From positions 2,568,289 to 2,632,288 of the forward strand of contig NC_031479.1 in the NCBI RefSeq assembly GCF_000006565.2: 64,000 nt of DNA, in the 5' to 3' direction. The position numbers and the translations under genes are program-made. Under the pieces are notes generated by a model. It did no database searches and was not told the DNA's origin. It saw only the letters and a list, made by a program, of their open reading frames with translations. Below are positions 1-15,700 of the stretch, one piece after another. Position 1 is the first letter of the stretch. The number at the start of each line of letters is the position of its first letter. The DNA comes from Toxoplasma gondii ME49. Lineage: Eukaryota > Apicomplexa > Conoidasida > Eucoccidiorida > Sarcocystidae.

Positions 1-2
1 TC

Positions 3-4736
<4,734 letters not shown>

Positions 4737-5871
4737 AAAACAAGCCGAAGCGCGAGACGCAACGAAGAAGCCTGGGAGGGAGGCGAAGGCACCGCGACAG
4801 ATACGCAAGAGACGCGGGCAGGGGAAAGCCGAAAAACAAGAAGCAGAGACGCGCGGCGGCTCTTCATGTTGTGCGCATGCATGCATGCACTGTGCATATT
4901 CGGTGTTGTGCCGTCTTTGGGTCGTCCCCACAGAGGCTTTGATGCCGCATGGGCATGCACCTTTCGGAATTGGTTCGCGCAGGGAAAGTGCAGAGAGACG
5001 GTGTGTGTTGGAAAAACTGGACTCTGTCGAAGAGTCTTCTCAATTGCCGAGAAAGACTTTCGGTTTCGCGCTCTGTTTCTGTTGATAGAGAAAGTAGCAC
5101 TTCCACTCTTTCGCAGTAGACAGAGAGAGCGAACGAGAGGAAATGTAAAAGCGACCGTTTTTGGCGGCTTCGAGGTCGCTGTGGCTCCAAGAACGGAGAA
5201 ACCGGCCAGGGACGGTTTTCTTCCGATTCTTAGTCGATGCTCTCAGACCTTCAATTTGTACGAGGAGCTCTTTGTGCACTTGCTCTCGAGTTTCTTCTAC
5301 CTCGACCAGAAGAGGAAGACTTCACGATGAGGCGAGAGCGACTTCTTTCGCGTGCGCATGTCTGTCTCCGTTCATATGGCTGCATGTGAACTGTCGGTAG
5401 AAACGCGAGAGCGCCATCTGAGTCTCGAGAAGACTCACATATGGAGAGGGCGTTGTGCATGCGCTCCGAGAGGAAGATGCGAAGGTAGCAGTTCCAGGAG
5501 AGGAAGAGGGAGCCCCGGCACCAACAGTTTGACACTTTGCGTTTTCGAAGACAAGAACGCTTGTCACCGGGCATGCTGCGCCATTGAATGAACAAACAGT
5601 GGTCGCGACACCCGACGGGCGCAGTCCTGTCAGGCGCCGTCTCAACGGACCGCTCTAAGACCATGCCATCGCCAGGGCGACACAAAGAGACGAGAAAAAA
5701 TACAAATGCCAAGAAGATTCATAAAAACCGCCGGCGTACCCAATCTGTAACCCTTTATACCACGCCTTCTCTGCATTCGAAATGACTTCCTCTCCACCCG
5801 ACCGGTCGACTTCAAGACGTCTTTTCACATACACACTCTCCTAGGACCACCACACTGCCCTTTGCACATAA

Positions 5872-5873
5872 GC

Positions 5874-5920
<47 letters not shown>

Positions 5921-5942
5921 TATAAATATATATATATATATA
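5872..5942. repeat. (TA)n microsatellite, interrupted
   Basis: About 70 bases of alternating TA with AAATATA interruptions, in the convergent intergenic region. Confidence 0.9.
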
Positions 5943-6556
5943 TCAAGACATCAGAGTCAGAAAAAAAGCTGTCCATTTCACTCTACGCATATATACATAT
6001 AAATATACAGGTGTATTTCTTCTGTGGGCGTATTCAAAGAGGAATGACATAAACCGGAAGAACCATTCGTGCGAGGGCAGTCGTGACAGGTGCCTGATCC
6101 TGTTGTCGCGACTCGAATTCTGAACTGCCAACGGCTCTTGAACTGAAAAATATGCTCGTAACCGGTCTTCTCCATTTGTCGAGACCCTCTCCGCTTCACC
6201 CAAGAGACTCCTTCGCGCTTTGAATTGCTCAGAGAATGAGAATTCGACGCACAAAATCTAGCTGCAACAACGTCCTCTCCTGCAGCAAAGTCCGGCGGCC
6301 TAGGACTCTTCTGTCGAGCAGACAAAGCCTTCCACAACTGGCGCAGACATGATGGGAGAGTGCTGCTCGACAGACCCCCCTTCCCGCATTTCTCTGAATG
6401 CAAACGCCAGTGTACACTGTGGCCGAGGATTTCCCCGGCACCAAAAATACCGAGGCCGAAAAACCAAAACCACATCCACAAAAAGAGGTGACTTTCCTCT
6501 TCGCTGCATACTTCCATACACTCTCCATAAATGAACACAAGCACATTCATACACAC

Positions 6557-6593
<37 letters not shown>

Positions 6594-6598
6594 TTTAT
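6557..6598. repeat. (TA)n microsatellite
   Basis: About 40 bases of alternating TA with one TGTA interruption, 140 bases downstream of the Sec7-TBC stop codon. Confidence 0.9.
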
Positions 6599-6735
6599 GT
6601 ATGTATCAGCATGCATGCACCTGCGCAAAAAGGGCCGCGGCCGTGCTGCTACTCGCACTGATATGTTCGCGGAGGCTCGGCTGAGAGCGCGACGAAGTCG
6701 TGGAAGAAGTCGAGGCGTCAGCCGTCAGAGGGAGG

Positions 6736-9700
6736 TTACGTCGTGCGTGTTGAAGCACTGAGAAGGTCGGTCTTCTCCTCTGCTGCTCTTTGGTTTGCCA
6801 GCAGCTGGCTGTACTGTTGCCGGTCCACCGGGCAGAGATCGACGCACCTGCACATACAGAACAAGACCCCACAATGCATGCGCGACATACACTTCGTTTG
6901 ATCTCGTTCTCTTTTCGTTCTGCCTGCTCCGGTCTCTCTGCGGTCTTTCACCAGCGACAGACATGTCTGTCCCCGCGAAGCCGTAGTAGAATCAACGCTC
7001 TTGGAAACGAATTCAGGTTGTCTTTAAGGAAATCGCACATTTTCCTGTTACAGCTCGGGAAACGTTCCCAGGGAATCTGCGCGTGTAAACGACCGGCACG
7101 ACGTTCGATTGAGTGAGCAGCGCCCTGAACGCGTTGACAAATTCTGAAGAAGCAACGCCCGCTGAAAGTCCTTCCTACTAGATGACTCCAACGGGGGCAT
7201 GCGCGCCGCCTTTGTCGGACACCAGACACAGTGGGGACGGTCTTTGCTTCACGAAGCTCAGAGAAGAGAAGAAACGTTTGGTGCAAGGAATCCTGAACCG
7301 CCTCTCGACGACCCGCAGGACTGGCTGGCACCTGATTTACCGACTTTGTGTCTCCGTTTTTTTTCACGGGATTACAATACATGTCCGAGGAAGGCAGCAG
7401 CTGTCGTTCGTGGAGATACAACGAAACTCGATGCCAACGCGAAGATGAATGAGCAAATCATCCGGTCTCCGACACTCGTACACATTCCCCCCCCCCCGCG
7501 ACGCTGGGCGACTCAATGACCTTTTTTTTGCCGGCCGCGGACTGAGCCACGATGCATGCTCGTATGTGAGGCGAGACGACTCTGCCGCCGAGAAAGACGA
7601 CACCCTCCTCGTTTTCGGCTCTTTTCCCTCGCATCTCCAGCAGCACAGATCCCTGCGCTTACTGAAAGAAACGCTGAGAGTTGAATGCGCCTGTGTCGTC
7701 GTCATCCGGACGCGCCGTGCGACTTAGAATGACCATGCATCCCTGAAACGAGTTGGCAAGAAGTTCCCCTTCGTAGTACTTCAGCAGTCCGAGAGCGACT
7801 TGGAATGTGAAACCCTGTACGGAGACGCATGGGGGAGACAGCGGAGACAGAGGGACATGAAGCGAGGTCGGTAAAACAGAGACAGGACCAGAGAGCCCCG
7901 AAGAATGGAAGACAAGGACGCACGACACTGGCAAAGAGAGGAAAGGTGCTTCAGCCAGAAGACTAAGAGTCACGACCACAGAAAAGTCGAGAAGGCAGGT
8001 TTCCTTTGCCTGACGATATGAACTCCCAGACGGGACTTTACGTTCTACGTCTTTTGCCTCTCCTTCGTCTCTCCGTGGGATGCCTGCGTGAGGGAAACCT
8101 CTTCTCAGCTGTCCCCCCCTATCTCTCTCCGCAACACTCGACATTTCCTTTTTCTCCTGTTACCTCGCCTAAGAGAAGGATCGCATCCCAGGTTTTGCAG
8201 AGCGTCTGAAAAGGCAAGACGATGGCGAACAGCGTCTCAAGCCACTGAAGAAGATAGAGGTTCGGGTGTATGCGGAGGCCCTTGAAATGGCGGTAAAGCG
8301 GCGGGACGCGAGTCCGCAGCATGGCCTCAAAGAAGTCGAATTTCACTGAGAGCAGACGACGACTCGCTTGCACAGCTGGGGCGTAGAAATCCAGCAAATG
8401 AAAACTCGGCAGGAGATTAACGAAGGCAACAAAGGCCGCGGGCAGAGACATGAAACAAAGCAGCACCGAAGCCAGGCCGTCCATGCCTCTCACAGCGCCG
8501 ATGTCCGGTCTGCACCACAAAGACAGCAAAGGAACGACAAAGAGGACAAGAGGCATACGAACCGCACTGTCTCTCCCAAGAGAAAACAGTCTCCTTCCGT
8601 CCTGTTAACATTGGAACATAAATCGAGTCAACACATACGCAGAAACGAATACCTCTCTCCCCACGACAAAAACAACAGCGACTACACATTCACTGCGGAC
8701 CGATCTTCGCTTCTCGCAGTACTCTATAAATCGGCCAGACCAATTCCCGTTACATGCTATCAAACGGGAGTTCCAGGTACATACACTCACATATACAATA
8801 TCTATATATGCACAGATGTATACTTGTCATGCTGGTTATCTTCTCCATGTAACTCACTGAACACTGCCAGACGTTTGAGTACACACATGTACGTGGATGG
8901 CTTGATTGATCTGGACTGGGAGGCGATGTTTCACACGACTGACCGATAGAGTTCGTAAGCCTGGAGAAGTCGCCGGACTCCTTCGCCGATCGTCATGTCT
9001 CCATTTGCTTCCGATCGCCCCAGAGAAGCCATAGTCGAGAGTCGACTGCTGTGACAAGCATGCACCAGCTGGCCATGACAGCGTCGCCGGTGGTTCTGTG
9101 TATCTCGATGCGCTGTGTGGGGTTCGCCTGCTTCCTCGCGTTCTCGTCTGTCTCCCTCACTGTGCGGTATCTCTTTCTTCTCGCTCTGCTTGGCTTCACC
9201 CTCTGTCGCAGCTCCTTCCTTCTGTTTTTCGGCTTTTCCCTCTCGCGGATCTGTGCATGCGTTCCTTGAATCACTCTGCGCCTCAGCCTTCAATCCTGCG
9301 CTGGCAACGTTGCCTTCCCGCTCGGTGCACGCAGTCCCCCCCCCTCTACCGCTGGCGGGGTCGGGGCCTGCTTCTTTCTTCTCTCCACAGCCGACAGAGG
9401 TGTGAACAGATCTGATTCGCGCGACCGTCTCTGCACTCGGCGAGGGCCGGAAACAAACGCTCACAGCTACAGCCTCTTCTGTCATCGAAGAACTGTCTTC
9501 CTGGAGCCCTGTGGCTCGTTTTTCCCCGGCGGCCTGTCTCGTCTTCCTCTCGCGCCCGCCATCTCGAGCACGGTCTGACGCCTTGCCGCCTTCGTCCTCG
9601 TCCTGGACATTCTGTGGGGCTTCGAAGATGCAGGAAATCAGCAGCTCCTGGCCACAACCCACCTTCTTGTCCACGAGGTACCAGAGACCGGCGCAGGGGT

Positions 9701-12700
9701 ACGGCAGACCCAGGGACGTCGAGGCCTTCAGACACGAGGCTCCAGCCTCTCCGCGATTCGCCTCGCCTCGCGAACTCTCTGAGCCGCATGCACCAAGTGT
9801 CGTCTCGATCTGCGCCGCTGGTGGCAGCGTTTGCGCCACAGCAGGATGCGTCGAAGGCGTCTGGATCGCCTCGGCTTTCGAATGTCCTTTCGCAAGAGTC
9901 TTCTCTTCGCGCTCTGGCTCTTCTCGTCTCATTCGCGACTCCGAGCCGTCGACTCGCCCCACGGGGTCCCCGCGCACCATACCAGCTGCTTTGTCTCTGC
10001 CTCCATGTGGACCTTTTTGTCGGTCGCTGCCGCGGCTGCACCGGGGATGGAGTCCGTCGGCAGGCGAGGCGGAGGAGCGACAGGACCGGTTGCGGCTTCG
10101 CGCGTCCTGAGACTTTTGGACGAGGTGCCTACGCTGCAGCGCGAGAAAGAGAAGCGAGGACAGAAGGCCCTCAGATACGCGTTGCTCGTTCCCGATCGCC
10201 AGACCCCACAGCGTCCCGCGGAGCTCGCCCGGCAACCCCTGGAGCCAGAGGTTGACGAGGATCGTGGAGACAGCCGTCTCCAGTCTGCGACCACGGTCCA
10301 GCGAGAACCGGGCGCCGAAGAACTGGGGAAACCAGAGGCGCCAGAAGCGCCGGCTGCGCGGGGGCTCCTCGCCCCAGGCTCGGAAGTCCCTCTGGCTCGG
10401 GGCCCACGACAGAGACGTCGATGAAAAACCTGAGAGAGTCGTCGACTTCGGCAGCGTTTGCATCATGGTCATCGACCGCACAGAGTTCCCCGAGATCCCC
10501 TGGGTCCCCAGAGACCGCCGGCCTTCCTCCTTGCCGCTCCGACGCTTACCCCCCTCTCCGGGGTCGTCCCCAGTCGCGCGTCCTGGACTGAAGCTGTACC
10601 GCGGTTCTGTCCCCGAACTCACCGAACCTGTCTCCACTCGGCTCTTCCCGCCTGACGTGAGGAATCGCGAGAGAGCTCCAACGAGCCCCCGAGGAGTCCA
10701 TTCTGGGCCATCCCCGACGGTGGGGCTTCCGCTTTCGCGCTGAATCCGCGCCGTTTTCTGGAGCGTGGCGTCAACCCCAGCGAACTGCTGCACACTTGGG
10801 TCGCTGCACGCATGCGGCCTGCCGTCGCCCTGAGGGAAAGAGGCGCTGCCTGTAAACGCCGCGGACGATCGGTTTGAGCTGCAAGACTCCGCGTAAGACC
10901 GAACACCTGGGCGAGGCTCCTCTGTAGAAGACGCGCCGCCGACGGCTCTGGATCCGTTGCCCGCAAAGAGCCAGGCGAAGCCACCAAATGAAGCAAAGGA
11001 CTTGTGGCTTCGCAGCACCAATTTGTTCTTGCCATCTTCTTCCGACGGCCTCCCATTCTCGAAGCCGAGCTTGTCGGCCGCACCCGCCGCGCCCAAACGT
11101 TCTTCTGGTTTGAAGCCATGGAGCTCCGAACTTCTCAGCCCACTGGGTGAGCGCATGGAGACCCGCGACTGCATCCGTTCCGAGCGCCTAGACGAGACGA
11201 AATACCGCAGCGAGAAGGACTTGTGGCCGAGACTCGCACCGTGTGCAGGACTCCCTGACGTCGGCCTGCCTCGGTCGCCGTCGACGACGTCTCTGTGTGA
11301 CCAGAGTGAGTCCTGGGACGAAGGCCCTCTGGCGTCTGGCAGGTCCGCTAGCACGCGAGTGGGTGCGTCCTCAGAGTGGGGCGGGAGCGTCGAGCCTTCA
11401 TCCTTCTCGCCTCCGCTCCCGGTTTCGCAGGCGAAAAGCGCCGGCGGCCCTCCGCCGTCGACGCAGAAGCTCTCACCGCCGCAAGCAACGCCCTTCCCAG
11501 TCTGTTTGCTTGTTTCCCACTCGCCGTTACCTGCCGCGCCAGCGGGCTCCTGCGCCTCTGCTGGCGCCTCTGCTGCAGGACCGCTGAGGCCCCACCATGC
11601 CCTGACTGCGGCGATGAAAGGCCCGGTCGACAGGCGAGCCGTGGCGCCCCAGGCGGCCAAGCTGGAGGCGAGGCGGTCTCTGGTTCGTGGGTTGTCGCTT
11701 GGGCGCGCATCGGCGGTTCCCCAGGTGACTTTGGACCTGAGTGTCTTGTCCCGTTTTCCCCACACACTCTGGTCGAAGTCGGTGCGCGAGGTGGACGGAA
11801 AGCGACTGGGGCCAAAGTGATCGGGCAGGGCGGAATCTCCGCGCAACATCGAGGGAAAGCGCCTCCAGGAGCCGATCCTGGAAGGCGCCCCAGGCATGGA
11901 GAAGGGCGCGTCGCCGGCGGGGGCCTGGGGAATCGCCCCACACGTCCAGCACTTGTCCCAGTGCGGGAGAATGAGCGTTCGCCAGAGCTCGAGTTTCTGC
12001 GCGGCTTCTTCTTCCCGGCGCTTTCTCCGGAGGGCCGCAACCTCTTCACTTTGTGCGAGTGCATGCTGCTGCTGGAGAAGGAGCTCGCGGAGCTGCTGCT
12101 GCTCGGAGACCTTTGCGTGGAAGAACTGGAGCCAGAGGGCGAGGGATGCAGATGCTGAGGCCCACCCGGCCTGTCCCCCCAGGCCGCGTCGCCTGGACGC
12201 GGAGACCGGGGGCGAGGACGAGGTGAAAGGACAGAGGAGGGCGCCTTCGACGGGAGCGAGAAGGTCGAGAGACCGCGTAACAAAGTGCAGGGAGAAGCAG
12301 CGCAGTTCCATTTCTTCAGAGAGTTCAGAAGTCTTCGCATCGCGACTTGGCGCGCACCCGAGCGTGATGTCCAGGAGCTCGTCCAAAGGCAGACACCGCG
12401 GGCCGCGCCGTCCCCGCTTCTGCCCACTCTCGCCCCGCTTCGGATCCTGCCAGCAGAGCAGCATGCGCTCGCGGTCGATCGACAGGAGCCGCGGCTTCAT
12501 CTTCCCGTTGCGGCACAGCTTGAGAAAGACCGTCCCGCGCTCGAGGGCGTCGAACGACGACGAGTAGGGAGACGGCGAGAGGACATTGCTGGAGCTCCGC
12601 GGCGTCGCAGAGAAAGACCCAAAGGTTGGCAGACTCTGCGAGGGACCCAGGCCGGTCGAAAGCCGCGACATCTCCGAAGACGCCCGGAGCGACACACCCC

Positions 12701-15700
12701 GGGTGAAAACCGAGGCCTGGTCCGCGTACGTCGCGCCGCCAGGCTGCACTCGAGAGCCTCGTTGCCGAAGCATCACGGACGTCTGGCTCCCCAAAGTCAT
12801 GCCAGAGGAGGTCGCGACCCTCAAGGACTCCGGTGGTCCAACCGCTCCGTGGAGCTCGCTCGACATGCGCGTGAGGGACCCGCGTGAGGCGGTGGATCCG
12901 GAAGACACAAACGGCGACCGGGCTCTCTCCAGCGGCAGAACCTGCGCCTGGCGTGAGACGCGACGGTCGCCCTCACTGAGCTGGGGCATCATTTCCACGG
13001 ACTTCGAGCCCACGCGGAGGTCCGCGGCCGGCGCGGACCCCAGCGATTGCGTGGAGCAAATGTCCACCGACCGACTCGAGAACGTAGCTGTCGGAGGAGA
13101 GGAAGAAACTGGAACCGCGGGAGGGTTTGCATGAGAGGCATGTGCATGCACTCCATCCCGGGCGACAACGGGCGCCGGCGACGACGGAGGGAGACTCTGA
13201 GACGTTCGCACGGTTCCTTCAAGAGGCGATTTCGAGGACGCACTCTCGGCGGCGTCCACGTCCGGAGACCCCGGAGATGGAGACGACGAGGGCGATGAGT
13301 TCGACGACAAGATGGGGATCTGCGCCTGTGCAGAAGCCGAGACAGTACCCGCAGTAACTGGGAGAGAAGAAGGATCGGCAGGTCTAGACGTCTGGCAAGT
13401 GGAGGGAGAGGCGGATGGCGAGTCTGAGGACTGAACACCCAGGTGATCTTGTCCATGCGCCGGGGACAGCGCAGAGTTCCCCTCGTCTCTCGGAGTCGTC
13501 GCCCAAACGAACCTCCCCTCCCCTCTTCTTGCCTTCTGGCCTCGTTGACTGGGCATCTCGACTCCTTCACCGGAGCAGCCGTCGACAGCTCGAAGTGCGC
13601 ATGCATCCGAGCTTCGTTGGTCACACAAACTGTGGCCTTCCACCTCTTTGCCGGTCTTTCCCGATGACATATCACGCCGAAAAGTGGGTCCTGCATCTAG
13701 ACGTTCTGCTGTTTGTTCCCAGAACGCCTCTCGCTGGTCTTCTCCTCTTCTCCCCTCTGCGGCTTCTGATGCTCGACTGTCCTTGCCTTCACAGGTGGGG
13801 TCCCCATGCGCTTCCTGTCCCCCCGAAGGGGTCGCAGACTGGAGATGCGGTTCTCTAGACGCTCGATGAGGAGATCGCGACGCTTTTCGCCTGTCGGTCA
13901 GTAGAGGCGACGACCGAGAGAAAGGAGCAACCTGCGACGCGCGGGGATCTGGCGACCGCCACCTGCCTTCCTGACTCTCGACAGCAAGCGAATCATGACG
14001 CGTCGGGGACTCGCGAGACCCCGTGGAGCGCGCGCGAGAAGAGAGAGTCTGAGACCGCATGCGAGTGTCATTCCGACGGCGAGGAAGCTGTGTACCAGTG
14101 TCCAGACTCGTCCCCGTTTTTGGGCGACAATGCTGGCTCTCTAGCGGACCTGAGGCGCGAAAAAGCGAAGACTCGCGCCCCGCAGCATATCGAAGCACTC
14201 GGGGGTCGCGGCTGAGGCGGAGATACACCTGAGCAGGAGCAAGGCAGAGAGAAGAGAGAAGAAAAATCTGAGGCACATGCAAGGAGAGACAGAGCGCGAC
14301 CGGAACGTCGCGCGGGAGTAGACGAAAACAAGAAGGAGAACAACGAAGGCGCGATACGACGTGGAAGAGACGCGGCGAAGGTTTGAGCACATAGAGAACG
14401 ATTGGAACGTCGATTAGACGGAAAGGCAAACAGGAGAGAGGAAAAAAGAGGTCTCAGATATCAGGAGGCAGAAGGCCGCTATGGAAAAGCAGACACGCAA
14501 AAGCCTTCGGCCCCCCATGCCTCCTCTCCCTGTCTCCCTTTGATGTCTTCTGACCTAAGCGTCCACACAGACTGGAGACACCCGGTCATGACGCCATTAA
14601 CCTCAGCACCTGAGTCTCTGGACTCGCCGTCCCTCTCGCTTCCTTCTCACCTTTTTTTTTCCTCTCCACTGTTTCCCCTGTGCGCTATCTTGAGCTACCA
14701 TTCTTGGTCATGGGTGCACAGTTTCTCGATTCAGAAGCCGTTCAGTGCTCCGCCGTGGGCATGGATACTGAGCGACAGATCGCTTGCGCTACGCTGCTCA
14801 GTTGAAGAGTGACCTTTGTCCGTACCTTGTCTGCGTCGGACATGTGCAACTTGAACTGTTCTGCAACGACTCGGTCGTAGATCGCATCGAGAGTCTTCAT
14901 GTCGAGGCCATTCGTCGCGCCGTCTCTCCCCAGAGTCATTCGCCGCCAGTCGTCCTTGGTGATTTTCCTCTTCACGTTTCGGTTGTGGCGATCGGTATGG
15001 AGAAGCAGAATCGCGTACGCGAGAAAATGCGCGGTCTCCGCGTCCATGTTCTGCTCCGGGTTCTGCTGGACATACACCTCGGCGAAGACGAACAAGACTC
15101 TGTACAGCTGCTGCGACTCACCCGGCGGAATGAAGCGACTGAAAATCGACCGCATGGCCAAATCGATGCTCACACCCCGGACATCAAACAGCGACGAGAA
15201 CGCCCGAAGAATAGAAATGTTGAAAGGCGACGCGTCGCCCAGCAACAGACCAACCTGAACACAGACAGCGACCGTGGTCAGAAAATGCATCGTTTCAAGT
15301 CCAAATCGTTTCGCCTACGCCTACACAATTGTCCTCCGTCAATCTAGACATATCTGTATGCATGGATGCCCTCGTTCACAACCCAACACACAATACAGGT
15401 GAGTATCTCCGTACCCTCTCTCTGGATACAAACATCCGTATTTACATATATATAAATATATACATAGATATATATATATATATAGAGAGAGAAAAGATAT
15501 ATATATATATATAGATATATATGTATCTACAAATAAATGTATCTCGCTCCCGTGTGAGAGCACGTTTGTATAACCTTCTGGGCTGTTCGTTTCGAAAGTA
15601 TTGTCCCACCCGAGTTGGCTTGACTTAGTACCTTTCGTTTGTCGAGTCCTGGGGTTTCGTAAAGGAAGAGGGCGACTGCTTCTGGGTCGTTTTTTTGGAG

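Larger units (their letters stand above)
4737..6735. other. Convergent 3' intergenic region
   Basis: This stretch separates the stop codons of the (+) helicase gene and the (-) Sec7-TBC gene, so it holds the 3' UTRs of both. I see no convincing coding exon. It contains a GCATGC cluster near 4875-4890, a (TA)n block at about 5872-5942 and another at about 6557-6598, the latter followed by TGCATGCA near 6609-6618. No polyadenylation signal can be assigned confidently. Confidence 0.6.

Noticed and set aside
9500..13870. Many long plus-strand open frames (for example 10957-11820 and 12285-12887)
   Set aside because: They are antisense to the large third exon of the Sec7-TBC gene. GC-rich, Arg-rich antisense frames are expected there and show no domain content.
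15330..15563. ORFs rich in Tyr-Ile-Tyr-Ile repeats (also at 24767-25463, 26551-26748, 38464-38823)
   Set aside because: They are translations of (TA)n microsatellites in introns, not proteins.
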